Shown piece by piece: positions 23,694-33,650 of a stretch of 64,000 nucleotides of DNA. Within the stretch, counting starts at the first letter, position 1; each line of letters opens with the position of its first letter. Below the pieces are notes generated by a model. That model was not told the DNA's origin and did no database searches. It worked only from the letters and a program-made list of their open reading frames with translations. A program made the position numbers and the translations under genes. Origin of the DNA: Planctomycetota bacterium (lineage in GTDB: Bacteria > Planctomycetota > J058 > JAJDCP01); assembly GCA_029260765.1 (NCBI GenBank), contig JAJDCP010000005.1, forward strand, positions 62,001-126,000. The letters are read 5' to 3'.

Positions 23694-25862
23694 ATGAAGA
23701 CCTCTGTCAATCCGGAGCTGGTGTTGGCCAAACTGGTCGCGCTGCGCAAGCTGAACGCCGGCGGTTACGCACATTCCGGCTCGGGCTTCCTGCGCGCCGC
23801 ACGTTTCTCCGGCATCCGCTACGGCCCCGAGCCCGAGGCCACGTGCCATCCGGCAGCCGTCACTCTGAATGCCCTGGCCTGGGCACTCGAGGGCGAGCAG
23901 GATTTCGTGCCGCTGTGCGCTGACGGAAGGGCGCTGGACAAGGCCTTCTACGCAGAGTGGATGGCCATCAAGGGAGCAGGACCGCACGCTGCCGTGGAGC
24001 GACGCGACATCGGCCGTGTCATCAAACTCGAAGAGGCCCGGCGTGGCGACCTGCTCAGCATCTGGTGGAAGGGGCAGCGCCCGGGCGAACCGATCGCCCA
24101 CGTCGCCTACGTATTCGATGCGGCCTTCGATCAGCAGGGCAAGACCCAGGCCGTGCAACTGTTCTCAGCCCACGGTCTGGGGCAGGAAGGGCCGGGTATC
24201 AGCGTCTTCATGCAGGGCGAGGCGCTGAAAGAACAGGTGCAGGGCGAGAAGGGTAGCTACGCGCTCGTGCGTGACGACTTGTACGAAGATCGCGCTTTTT
24301 TCGAGACCCGTGCTGCCTGGTTTACCTGGCGCGAGCCGGAAGAAATGGAACTGATCGATTGCACGTTCCGGGTCGAGTCGGGGCGACGCGTCGAGCCTGC
24401 AACCCTGATCACCCGCCTCCACCCTATGCGCACCCAGGCTGTCCGTTTCCACCACGAACCGGCGCCGAAAGCCATACCTCCCGACACCAGTAGCTTGACC
24501 TACCATCACAAGACCCAGGCGCTGGTGGTCGACAAAGCTGATGCGGTCGAGGCGCGCCGGACGGCCCAGGGCCGCGAAGACCTGCTCGTGGAGATGGGCG
24601 TGGCCGAGACCCGCCCCCAACGGCACCCTGATGCCGAGGGCAAGCCAGTCGCGGACGTACCCGCTTCACAGAAGGCCGATGTCACACCGCTGCGTTGGCA
24701 CAAGCAGGTGCAGCGTCAGCTACAGCGCTTGTTCAAGGCAAAGAAGATCAAGACCGATCCTGGGCCTGCCGATGGCTGTATGGCCGCACAGACCCGCAAG
24801 GCTCTGCGCGAAGTGCAGCAGAAGGCCAAACTCGAGGTCGACGGGCAACCGAGTCCCAAGACCCGCGAGCGCCTGGCTTTTCTGATCAACAAGCTGCAGG
24901 GCGAGGCACAAAAGCGCGCGGATGTCCAGGCTGAGGCAGCCAGACAAACGCCCCGTTTTGTGTCTGGGCGTTGGGAATCCGGCCAGGCACTCACGAGCAG
25001 TGTCGGCGTCCGGGCCTTGGCGACCACAACGGGCATGGCCCATGGCGCGACAGTGTTTGCGCAGATTCTGCCGGATGGCAAAGATGACGTCGTGCTGCAG
25101 CTCGAAGAGAAGGTGAGCTCGGGCAAAGTGCGCTTCTCGACTATGGCGCAACGGCTGGTTCCGCATGGCCGCGTGTTCCGCGTGCGCTTTGTAGCTGCAG
25201 GAGTCCCCGATTTCGAGCCGGAACATCGGCTCGAGCTGCTGCCGGTGCCCGATAAGGGCTTGCCGCCGCATGCAGACCGCTTGGTGAAGGCCGCCCTCGA
25301 GCTCTATGCGCAGAACCCCGCAAGGTTCCTGGCCAAGACGCCCGTACCCTGGGGGGGCAGCGCGACCGAGGACGGCCCCGCTCCCAAGGCGATGGCCTTC
25401 GTCGCGGAGGTCTTCAGCAAGGTCTTCGGCGCCGAGCGTATCCTCGGTGTGTTGGGCATGAAGACGACCTTGCGCGGCACCGAGACCTTCGTGCCGTTCC
25501 CTGCTTCGCATATGTATTTCAAGGATGTGCTCGACATAGAGGTCAACGGACGGTTCACGGGCGACCGTCGGCGCGTCAAGGCAGCATTCCGCCGCTTGAA
25601 GTCTCGCTGGCTGGACATCGGCCGCAAACTCGAACATCGCCGCCTCGGCGCCGACTTTGACCCCGGCCAGTCGATGCCTGGCAGTATTCTGGTGTGGCCG
25701 GTGCGTGGCCCTCAGTCCAGCGGCCATGCCGCAGTGGTTGTCGGGGCGGGCTCGGATGGGAGGGGGCTGCGCGTCGTGAGCGCTCACCCCGAGCAAGGAC
25801 TGCGGGCGCATAGTGTGGCGCCTGAGACCCTGCCTGGCATGGTCCTTTTGACCTGGAGATGA
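23694..25862 (+). CDS. NlpC/P60-like, peptidoglycan-binding, degenerate NlpC/P60-like protein
   Basis: A 722-residue protein (an alternative ATG lies at 23649). The first domain has a candidate nucleophile in EATCHPAAVTLNAL and a candidate His in IAHVAYVFDA preceded by RRGDLLSIWW, the layout of NlpC/P60 or CHAP amidases. A PG_binding_1-type helical domain lies around residues 330-405 (GPADGCMAAQTRKALREVQ). The C-terminal third has TPVPWGGSATEDG and a His in SGHAAVVVG, like a second NlpC/P60 domain, but where DCSG is expected it reads DGPAP, so the cysteine is missing. No signal peptide is visible. The gene overlaps the next by four bases. A role in wall cleavage or binding is inferred. Confidence 0.6.
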   Translation: MKTSVNPELVLAKLVALRKLNAGGYAHSGSGFLRAARFSGIRYGPEPEATCHPAAVTLNALAWALEGEQDFVPLCADGRALDKAFYAEWMAIKGAGPHAAVERRDIGRVIKLEEARRGDLLSIWWKGQRPGEPIAHVAYVFDAAFDQQGKTQAVQLFSAHGLGQEGPGISVFMQGEALKEQVQGEKGSYALVRDDLYEDRAFFETRAAWFTWREPEEMELIDCTFRVESGRRVEPATLITRLHPMRTQAVRFHHEPAPKAIPPDTSSLTYHHKTQALVVDKADAVEARRTAQGREDLLVEMGVAETRPQRHPDAEGKPVADVPASQKADVTPLRWHKQVQRQLQRLFKAKKIKTDPGPADGCMAAQTRKALREVQQKAKLEVDGQPSPKTRERLAFLINKLQGEAQKRADVQAEAARQTPRFVSGRWESGQALTSSVGVRALATTTGMAHGATVFAQILPDGKDDVVLQLEEKVSSGKVRFSTMAQRLVPHGRVFRVRFVAAGVPDFEPEHRLELLPVPDKGLPPHADRLVKAALELYAQNPARFLAKTPVPWGGSATEDGPAPKAMAFVAEVFSKVFGAERILGVLGMKTTLRGTETFVPFPASHMYFKDVLDIEVNGRFTGDRRRVKAAFRRLKSRWLDIGRKLEHRRLGADFDPGQSMPGSILVWPVRGPQSSGHAAVVVGAGSDGRGLRVVSAHPEQGLRAHSVAPETLPGMVLLTWR

Positions 25863-27925
25863 GCGTGATCCCCAGCGACCTGCTGAAGTCGAAGATCGGC
25901 GGTCTGGCGCGGCGCGAAGAGACGTCGGCCATCGTTGTACGCACCAACCAGGGCTTGTCCGTGCAGACCACGGCGCGCAACTGGGACAAGCGCAAGGGCG
26001 CTCGGAAGCTACGACGTGAAGCCGGCTGTCATCTGCTGATAGACCGCAACGGCAAGGTCTACCGCTATGCCGACGAGAAGGCCCGACTCCGGGTGGTCAA
26101 GGGCACGTTGAGTGAGCGTGCCGTGGGCGTGATGCTGGCGTCCATGGGACATCTGCCAGGTCGTGGCGATCGGCCGAAGACCCTGCTCAAGATGGGCCGC
26201 TGGACCCTGGGCCGCATTCCTCCGTTCCGTGGCGGCCGCGAGACCCGCGCCAAGGTGCGGCGTTACTTTGGGCCCTGGGCGCTGATGGTGCGGCTGCGGG
26301 CCGCGCGTTGCCCCAGGGGGAGGGGAGCGCTTCCCGCGACCTGGGAGGTCTTCCCAGACGAGCAGCTCGACAGTCTGGTCGCCAGCTTGCGGCGTTTGTG
26401 TGTGCAGTTCGGGCTGCCGCGCAACTTCCTGCCGAACGCCTGGGCGAGCTTCCGCAGTTTGAATGTGCGTTGGATCGAAAGCTCGGGCGGCCGCTATGGA
26501 CGTTGGTTCGTTGAACGATTCGGGCGCAAGCGTCTGCTCGAGCTCGAGAAGAAGAAGCGGGTCGTGCTGGACGGTAAGCCGCAACGTGGTCGTGATGCGG
26601 TGGTCCGGTTGTTCTTGAAGTTGTTCGAAGGCATCCTCGGCCATCAGACGGTGCACCCCCGGCTGCGAGACCCGGGTCCCATGCTCGACTGGAGTCGCGT
26701 GCAGCGCGGCGTGCGCAACGACTGGTGGTTTCCGTTCGACCTGGGCAACGAAGAGCGCGACTACCGCGGCGCGCTCTCGTTTTGGGACTACGGCGCGGCC
26801 TCGATGACCGATGCCTACCTGCAGCTGGTCGAAGGCGCCGGAGGCGGGACCTTTCCTGTCGGCAGCAACGGACTGTGGCATGGCGGCATCCACGCCGTGT
26901 TTGCTCGTCCCACGCCTGTCTACGCGATGGCCAACGGCCGTGTGGTGGCGTGCCGCTATGGTGAGGCCGCTGAGCCCGACGCGAACCGTGGGAGCCCGTT
27001 CTTTGTGTTGCTCGAACATGAGCTGCACCTCGAAGCAGACGCCCAGGGTCGGCTGGACGCGAGCAAGCCGGGTACCAAGGTGTACAGCTTGTACATGCAC
27101 CTGGTGCCGGCGGGCTTCAGTTTCGAAAAGCCGGCGCGGCGCCGCGGCGGCAAGCCGCCGGCCAATCCTGGCTGGCTGGACGCATTGCTCGAGCGTCGCG
27201 ACGAGCTGCGCGAAGAGATCGCGATTCTCGAAGCGGCGGGGGCGGCGCACCTCGAAGCGGCCAACAAGGCCCTGCCCGACAAGCTGCTGCGCCCCCTCGA
27301 CGCCTTACAGAAAGAGCTGGAAGAGCTCGAGGCCTTGCTGGAGAAACTCCAGGCTGGTGAGATTGTCTTTCCTGGTCTGCGTGTGTGCGTCGGTGACAAG
27401 CTCGGTGTGGTGGGCGCCTACGCCCATCGCCGCACGCTGCATGTCGGTGTGTTCAGTGCCACGAAGATCGAGGGGCCGTTCAATATTGATGTGGGCAGCG
27501 CCGAGTACGTTGACGAAGCGGCGGTCAAGAAGGCGCTGAATGCCGACCCGGCCTCGGCGGACATGCCCCGCCAGGCGGTGCGGCTACGCCGCGCACGGGC
27601 GCATTTTCCCAGTGAGTGGGCGCTGCGGCGCGAAGACCTTGGAGAGCTGGTTGACGACGAGGACTTCGCGCGCTGCGCGCCCCTGATGTTCTGGGAGGCG
27701 GTCGCCAAGGGAGTGCCCGACTTCCCACAGAGCCGCACGGTCTACCACTACCACCCGTTCACATTCCTGGGCTGGGTCAACGAGTTGCAGCGCACGGATG
27801 AGGACAGCCGCTATTTGCACGCTTTCAACGACCGTGACCCCAAGGTGGTCGCGCTGGAGAAAGTGCTCAAGGAACTGGCTCCCAAACCCCCGAAAGTCAA
27901 ACAGAAGGCGGCGAAGCCGGCCTGA
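25859..27925 (+). CDS. Amidase_2 (PGRP-like) fused to an M23-like peptidase domain
   Basis: A 688-residue protein starting in an ATGA overlap with the upstream gene. The N-terminal part resembles N-acetylmuramoyl-L-alanine amidases: AGCHLLIDRNGKVYRYAD, LRRLCVQFGLPRNFLP, and ILGHQTVHPRLRDPGPM as the zinc-ligand region (H...DPGP). The middle resembles an M23 endopeptidase: NGLWHGGIHA, PVYAMANGRVVACRYGE, VYSLYMHLVPAG, and further on VCVGDKLGVVGAY and TLHVGVFS. About 60 charged, coiled-coil-like residues are inserted inside it. No signal peptide is seen. Both partners therefore combine wall-lytic folds but look cytosolic unless released by lysis or a contractile system. The domain calls are by motif reading only. 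Confidence 0.6.
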   Translation: MSVIPSDLLKSKIGGLARREETSAIVVRTNQGLSVQTTARNWDKRKGARKLRREAGCHLLIDRNGKVYRYADEKARLRVVKGTLSERAVGVMLASMGHLPGRGDRPKTLLKMGRWTLGRIPPFRGGRETRAKVRRYFGPWALMVRLRAARCPRGRGALPATWEVFPDEQLDSLVASLRRLCVQFGLPRNFLPNAWASFRSLNVRWIESSGGRYGRWFVERFGRKRLLELEKKKRVVLDGKPQRGRDAVVRLFLKLFEGILGHQTVHPRLRDPGPMLDWSRVQRGVRNDWWFPFDLGNEERDYRGALSFWDYGAASMTDAYLQLVEGAGGGTFPVGSNGLWHGGIHAVFARPTPVYAMANGRVVACRYGEAAEPDANRGSPFFVLLEHELHLEADAQGRLDASKPGTKVYSLYMHLVPAGFSFEKPARRRGGKPPANPGWLDALLERRDELREEIAILEAAGAAHLEAANKALPDKLLRPLDALQKELEELEALLEKLQAGEIVFPGLRVCVGDKLGVVGAYAHRRTLHVGVFSATKIEGPFNIDVGSAEYVDEAAVKKALNADPASADMPRQAVRLRRARAHFPSEWALRREDLGELVDDEDFARCAPLMFWEAVAKGVPDFPQSRTVYHYHPFTFLGWVNELQRTDEDSRYLHAFNDRDPKVVALEKVLKELAPKPPKVKQKAAKPA

Positions 27926-28100
27926 GTCCAGTCCGCGCTTCCCGATCCGCGCGTGTCAGCAGCGTGGGAAGCCGATGCTCGCCATGCATCCCGCGCACAG
28001 CCCCTGCCGCTTCGGCGGCAACCATCCCCACGGCCGTCACACGTACAGAAGGCGCTCGCTCGTGCCACGCCGATCTCGTCCGCGCTGCGCGGAGTGTTGC
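27926..28100. other. Convergent intergenic region with two GC hairpins
   Basis: TGCCGC/GCGGCA with a TTCG tetraloop (28005-28020) and TCCGCG/CGCGGA (28079-28093) lie between the amidase and uvrA stops. Neither has a T tract. They may aid termination in both directions. Confidence 0.4.
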
Positions 28101-31100
28101 TCACCGCATGCCGGCGCGTAGCCACTTGCCGGTCACCGATCTCTCACAAGCGGTGACCTCTTCCAACGTGCCCTGCACCAGGATGTGCCCACCTTTGCTG
28201 CCGCCCTTGGGACCCAGATCGACGATGCTGTCAGCGGCCAGGATCACCTGGGGGTTGTGCTCGATGACGACGATCGGGTCACCCCGCTCGGTCAGCCGTC
28301 GCAGAATGCCGATCAAGCGCACCACGTCCGCCGCGTGCAGGCCCGTTGTGGGCTCATCGAGCACGTACAGGGTGCGCCCGCGCGGCTTCTTCAACAGCTC
28401 GCTGGCAAGCTTGATGCGTTGCGCCTCACCCCCCGAAAGACTCGGACTCGGCTGCCCCAGCGTCAGGTACCCCAGCCCCAGCTCTTCGAGCAATGCCAGA
28501 GCATGGGCGAGCTTGGGGGCGAACTGGAAGAAGGCCCGGGCCTCGCTGACGGTCAGCGCCAGCACTTCGGCGATGTTGCAGCCCTCGAGCTTCACACTCA
28601 GGGGAGGAGGACGGAAGCGGCAGCCATTGCAGGTCTCACAGGGCACGGTCGCGCTGGGCAGGAAGTCCATCTCCAGTTTGAGAACGCCTTGACCGGCGCA
28701 CGCATCGCAACGGCCTTCGCGGGTGTTGAAGCTGAAGTGGCTCTTGTCGAAACCGCGCGCGGTTGCCTCGTCGGTCGCCGCGAACAGGTTGCGGATCTCG
28801 TCGAGGATCTTCGTGTAGGAGGCTGGACACGAGCGTGAGGTGCGGCCGATCGGCTTCTGGTCGACGAACAGCGCCCGGTCGAGATTCTCGCAGCCCGTCA
28901 CTCCCCGGAAAGGCAGCGGCGCCTTCTCGACGTATCCGAGTTTGCGGCGCACCGCGCGGTACAAGGTCTGCACGACCAGGCTACTCTTGCCCGCACCGCT
29001 CAGGCCCGTAACCACCGTCAACGCGGCCAGCGGGATCGAGACGTCATCGCCTTTGAGGTTGTTGCCCCGCGCCCCGAGCAATTTGACCTCGCCGTGGTCT
29101 CCCGAAGCGGGACGGGGCGGCGGAAGCTCGAGCTCGCCCCGCAGGTGTCGGGCGGTCAGACTTTCGCCGCAGCGCAGCACCTCTTCGATGGGACCGGCGC
29201 AGACGATGCGTCCGCCTTCGGTTCCTCCGCCCGGTCCCATGTCAACGATGTAGTCGGCGCTACGGATCACCTGCTCGTCGTGTTCGACCACCACCACCGT
29301 GTTGCCGCTCTGCTGCAGGCTACGCATCGCCGACACCAGCTTCGCGCCATCGACCGGATGCAGCCCGACCGTCGGTTCGTCGAGGATGAACAAGACGCCG
29401 CGCAGAGCGCCTGCCAACTGGGTCGCCAGGCGCACACGCTGCACCTCGCCACCCGACAATGAGCTCATGTCCCGGTCAAGCTCGAGGTAGGGCAGGCCGA
29501 CATCGAGCAGGAACGACAGCTTCTTCTGGATCAACTGTACCGGCTCGGCCGCTACCAGGCGTTCGCGTTGGTTGAACTTGCCGAGCAGACCGGCGAAGAA
29601 GCCGTGCAGGTCTTCGACGGCCAGATGCTGCACGTCGGCGATGGAGCTGCCGCGCACCTTGACCGCCTGCAGGGCACGGCGCAAACGGCCTCCCTGGCAC
29701 TCCGGGCAACGGTCGTCCTTGAGGTAGTCTTGCAACTCTGCCTCGTAGCCGCGCGAGAGAAGACGCTCGAGAACGCCGCACAGGCCTTCGAAGACATTGC
29801 CGCTCTTGTGCTGCGGGCCGAACAACACCAGCCGGCGCTGTTCTTCACTCAGGGCATTCCAGGGAATGTTCCACGGGATGCCGTAGACCTCGCGCAAGGT
29901 GCTCTCGAGGGAGTCGAGGTCAACAAAGCGGATGCGGGCATCGACAAACGGCCCCAGGGCACCATCGCCCAGGCCCGCCTCAGGATCGCTTACCAGGCTA
30001 TCGGGATCGATGCAAAGTTGCTTCCCGCGTCCGAGGCAGCGCGGACAGCGCCCACGCCGACTGAGGAAGCTGAAGTCGCTCGGTTCCCAGCGCGGATAGG
30101 CAACGTCACAACGCGGACAGGTGCGGTCCTTCGAGAAGCTCTGCTCTTCGAGCTCGTCTCCGCCGACAATCAGCCAACCACGCCCGAGCTCGAAGGCGGT
30201 ATTGACCAGACGCAGCAGCTTGCGGGCTGCGCTGCGCTCGACAGTGATCGTCCCGACCAGCACGTCGATGTTGTGGTCCTTGGTGTCCAGCCAAGGGGCC
30301 TGGCGCAGAGGCACAAGTGTGCCATCGACGCGCGCCAGGTCGTAGTTGCCTTCGCGCACTTTGCGGAAGATCTCTTTCTGGTAACCTTTGTCCCCCCGCA
30401 CCACGGGGGCCAGCACACGAACTTCCTTGCCGGCCGCCGTCTCGAGCAGGCTCTCGATGATCTGTTCAGGGGAGACGTCCCGCAGCGGCACGCCACATTC
30501 GGGGCAGGTCTGCTCCCCCAGCCGCGCCCAGATCAGGCGGATATACGGCGCGACCTGCAGCGCCGTGCCGACCGTGGACCGGCTGCCGACACGAGAGGTC
30601 AGCTGGCTGATCGCCGCGGTGGGAGGCAGGCCTCGCACGCGCGTCACCTTGGGCTGCAGAGCGCCGCGCAGGCCGCGGCGGCGGTCCGCAGAGAGCGCCT
30701 CGATGAAGCGCCGTTGGCCCTCGGCAAACAGGATGTCGAAGACCAGCGACGACTTCCCCGAACCCGACGGCCCGGTCACGACCGTCAAGGCACCTCGAGG
30801 GATCTTCAAGTCGAAGCCGCGCAGGTTGTTGGCCTGCGCCCCTTCGACCTCGATGTCCCCGACCACACCTGCGTCGAAAGCCTTCCGGGGCTCCTTGTTC
30901 AGCGCGGCAGCAAAGCGCTCGGGTGCCGATTGCGTCAGGGCGGCCAGACTCTCGCCGGTGAAGGATCCTTTCCGGGTGTGGAGCTCTTCAGGCGGGCAGG
31001 CAGCCAGCAGCTCTCCGCCTTTGTCGCCTCCGTCGGGGCCGAGGTCGATCAACCAGTCACAGGCCGCCAGAAACTCCAGGTTGTGCTCGACGGCGATCAC

Positions 31101-33650
31101 GCTGTGCCCGCAGGCCAGGATCATGTCCAGGCACGAGAGCAGCTGGCGGATATCGGCGGTGTGCAGACCCGTTGTCGGCTCGTCGAGCAGAAACAGCACC
31201 GAACCCGTGCCACGCATGAGGTGGGCGGCGAGTTTCAAGCGCTGTGCCTCGCCTCCGGACAGCGTCGAAAGGGGCCGTCCGAGGTTGAGATAGCCGAGGC
31301 CGACAGAGGTCAGAGGACGCAGGCATGCGCACAGCTCGTCCTCGGCCGCGAAGACCTCGAGCGCCTCATCGACGCTGAGCGCCAGGACCTCGGCAACGTT
31401 GAGGGCGCCGAGCTTGACCTCCAGCACACGCTTCGAAAAGCGTGTGCCGTTGCATTCCTCGCACAACAGGAAGACGTCCGCGAGGAACTGCATCTCGATG
31501 CGTTCGAAGCCCGCCCCTTCGCAGGCGCTGCAACGCCCTCCCGGCACATTGAAGCTGAAGTCTGAGGGGCGCAGACCTCGGTTCACCGCTTCGGGGCTCT
31601 CCGCGAACAGGTTGCGGATCTTGTCGAAAGCCTTGGTGTAGGTCGCGGGGTTTGCCCGTGGATTGGCGACCAGCGGGGACTGGTCGACCAGCACAACTTC
31701 GCTCAGGAACTCCGCCCCGGCCAGCTCACCGTACTCCTCGGGCACCCGCAGTCCCTTGAGCTGGGCGACCAGACCGTGGGCGAGAACCTTCTCGAGCAGC
31801 GTGCTCTTCCCCGAGCCCGACACTCCAGAAATGCCGACCAGAACCTCGAGTGGAAGCGAGACGTCGAGGTCTTTGAGGTTGTGGCAGTTAGCTCCACGTA
31901 CATAGAGCCAGTCTTCGCCGGGCACCCGGCGTTCGCGGGTGATCGGGCCGCTGCGCCCCGAGAGCTCGTCGCCGGTAGGACCCGAGCTGTCGACCAGGCC
32001 GGCCGGCGGTCCGGCATAGAGCAGCTCGCCCCCTCCGTCGCCTGCATTCGGCCCGAGGTCGATGGTGAAGTCCGAAGCCGCCACCATGTTGATGTCGTGC
32101 TCGACCACCAGCACGGTGTTGCCCCGGTCGCGCAGCTCCCGCAGGCTGGCGATCAAGCGCTGGATGTCGCGGGCGTGCAGCCCGGTCGTCGGCTCGTCGA
32201 GCAGGTACAGCGTGGCGGCGAGGTTCGAGCTCAGCGCCGAGGTCAGCTGCACGCGCTGGATCTCGCCTCCCGAAAGGGTGCGCGCGCAGCGGTCGAGCTG
32301 CAAGTAGCCCAGGCCGACCTCAGTCAGACATTCGACCCGTGCCCGAATCTCCCGCAGAACGGGGCCGAGCGCGTGTTGCAGAGGTTGCGGCAGCTGCAGT
32401 TTCTTCATGCGTTCTGCGAGCTCGGCGACCGGCATCTGCCACATATCAGGCAGGTTGAGTCCGTCGATTCTGCTGGCACAGGCCTCGGGATTGAGGCGCG
32501 CGCCGCCACAGGCGTCGCAGGTTCGTGGCGCGAGGAATTTCTTCAGGCTGCTATTGCGTCCCTGGCTGGCAGCGCGCTCGAGCCAGGGCACTACGCCTCG
32601 ATACGGAGGATCGCCGTCCAGAATGCGTTGCCGGTCTTCAGGATCGAGGTGGATCCAGGGCAGATGGATCGGGATGTTCTGTTGCTCGCAATAACGCAGC
32701 AGCTCTTTGAACTCGCGGGCCCGGCGCGCGCTGCCCCAGGGCGCGATGGCGCCGCCGGCCACACTCAGCTGGCCGTCGACCACCACCAGATCTTCGCAGA
32801 CGAACTCGCGCTCTCCCAGGCCGCCACAAATCTCACAGGCGCCGAGTGGATGGTTGAAGCTGAAGCAGGCAGGCGTGGGATCCCTGACAGGCAGGTCGCA
32901 AGGAGCACAGTAGTAGCGCGAGGTGTAACTCCGCTGCCCTCCGTCCCAAGCGGCGATGGCCAGGCCGTCACCGATGTCCTGGGCCAGCGACAGCTGCTCG
33001 GCGAGTTTTGTGCTGTTGGCGGCGACACTGGCCACCACAGCGACCAGGGGCTGGTTTTTCAGCTGCTTGGGTTTGATGCTGGCGAACTCATGCACAACCC
33101 CGGCGATCAACATGCGAGGACAGCCATGGCTCGCAAGGTCTTTCAGCGTCTTGCGTGCGGCTTTGACACTGCTTGGTGGCTCGCAGACGACGCCAACGTG
33201 GATCAGGCTGTCGCCGTGCACTGCCAGCTCAGCCGCGGCCACCGAAGGCAGTCCACGGTGGACCGGCGCAGCACATTGCGGGCAGCTGACCACGCCCAGC
33301 TGGGCAAACAGCACGCGCAGGTAGTTGTTCAGGTCTGTCAGAGTGCCGACTGTCGAGCGCCGTCCTGCCCGTTGCGTGCTGCGGCGAACAGCCAGGGTCG
33401 GCGGCAGCGCGGAGATCGAGGCGGCCCGCGGAGAAGGCTTCTTCTCGAGGAACTGGCGCGCATAGGGCGACAAGCTCTCGACAAACCGGCGCTGGCCTTC
33501 GGCGTACAGGGTCTTGAACGAAAGGCTCGACTTTCCGGCGCCCGACACACCGGTAACGATGGTCAGGGTCCCCAGTGGGATGTCGAGATCGAAGCCTTTG
33601 AGGTTGTTCTCGGCCAGTTTTCGAAGCTGAATGGAGTCGGACAAGCTCAC
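28101..33650 (-). CDS. uvrA: Excinuclease ABC subunit A, head-to-tail duplicated form
   Basis: From GTG 33650 the product is 1849 residues, about twice the usual 940. There are four Walker A motifs: GVSGAGKSS (residues 34-42), GVSGSGKST (near 615), GPSGSGKSS (near 964) and GLSGAGKSS (near 1554). Four ABC signatures are also present (LSGGEIQR, LSGGEAQR, LSGGEVQR, LSGGEAQR). Zinc modules are found in both halves, including CSACEGAG with CEECNG and CDACAGQG with CETCNG. A UvrA dimer therefore comes as one chain. It detects helix-distorting damage with UvrB. The same fused architecture is known in Chlamydia. The GTG overlaps the kdsA stop (GTGA), so the two are translationally coupled; a longer upstream frame lies inside kdsA and is less likely. 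Confidence 0.95.
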   Translation of the reverse strand: MSLSDSIQLRKLAENNLKGFDLDIPLGTLTIVTGVSGAGKSSLSFKTLYAEGQRRFVESLSPYARQFLEKKPSPRAASISALPPTLAVRRSTQRAGRRSTVGTLTDLNNYLRVLFAQLGVVSCPQCAAPVHRGLPSVAAAELAVHGDSLIHVGVVCEPPSSVKAARKTLKDLASHGCPRMLIAGVVHEFASIKPKQLKNQPLVAVVASVAANSTKLAEQLSLAQDIGDGLAIAAWDGGQRSYTSRYYCAPCDLPVRDPTPACFSFNHPLGACEICGGLGEREFVCEDLVVVDGQLSVAGGAIAPWGSARRAREFKELLRYCEQQNIPIHLPWIHLDPEDRQRILDGDPPYRGVVPWLERAASQGRNSSLKKFLAPRTCDACGGARLNPEACASRIDGLNLPDMWQMPVAELAERMKKLQLPQPLQHALGPVLREIRARVECLTEVGLGYLQLDRCARTLSGGEIQRVQLTSALSSNLAATLYLLDEPTTGLHARDIQRLIASLRELRDRGNTVLVVEHDINMVAASDFTIDLGPNAGDGGGELLYAGPPAGLVDSSGPTGDELSGRSGPITRERRVPGEDWLYVRGANCHNLKDLDVSLPLEVLVGISGVSGSGKSTLLEKVLAHGLVAQLKGLRVPEEYGELAGAEFLSEVVLVDQSPLVANPRANPATYTKAFDKIRNLFAESPEAVNRGLRPSDFSFNVPGGRCSACEGAGFERIEMQFLADVFLLCEECNGTRFSKRVLEVKLGALNVAEVLALSVDEALEVFAAEDELCACLRPLTSVGLGYLNLGRPLSTLSGGEAQRLKLAAHLMRGTGSVLFLLDEPTTGLHTADIRQLLSCLDMILACGHSVIAVEHNLEFLAACDWLIDLGPDGGDKGGELLAACPPEELHTRKGSFTGESLAALTQSAPERFAAALNKEPRKAFDAGVVGDIEVEGAQANNLRGFDLKIPRGALTVVTGPSGSGKSSLVFDILFAEGQRRFIEALSADRRRGLRGALQPKVTRVRGLPPTAAISQLTSRVGSRSTVGTALQVAPYIRLIWARLGEQTCPECGVPLRDVSPEQIIESLLETAAGKEVRVLAPVVRGDKGYQKEIFRKVREGNYDLARVDGTLVPLRQAPWLDTKDHNIDVLVGTITVERSAARKLLRLVNTAFELGRGWLIVGGDELEEQSFSKDRTCPRCDVAYPRWEPSDFSFLSRRGRCPRCLGRGKQLCIDPDSLVSDPEAGLGDGALGPFVDARIRFVDLDSLESTLREVYGIPWNIPWNALSEEQRRLVLFGPQHKSGNVFEGLCGVLERLLSRGYEAELQDYLKDDRCPECQGGRLRRALQAVKVRGSSIADVQHLAVEDLHGFFAGLLGKFNQRERLVAAEPVQLIQKKLSFLLDVGLPYLELDRDMSSLSGGEVQRVRLATQLAGALRGVLFILDEPTVGLHPVDGAKLVSAMRSLQQSGNTVVVVEHDEQVIRSADYIVDMGPGGGTEGGRIVCAGPIEEVLRCGESLTARHLRGELELPPPRPASGDHGEVKLLGARGNNLKGDDVSIPLAALTVVTGLSGAGKSSLVVQTLYRAVRRKLGYVEKAPLPFRGVTGCENLDRALFVDQKPIGRTSRSCPASYTKILDEIRNLFAATDEATARGFDKSHFSFNTREGRCDACAGQGVLKLEMDFLPSATVPCETCNGCRFRPPPLSVKLEGCNIAEVLALTVSEARAFFQFAPKLAHALALLEELGLGYLTLGQPSPSLSGGEAQRIKLASELLKKPRGRTLYVLDEPTTGLHAADVVRLIGILRRLTERGDPIVVIEHNPQVILAADSIVDLGPKGGSKGGHILVQGTLEEVTACERSVTGKWLRAGMR

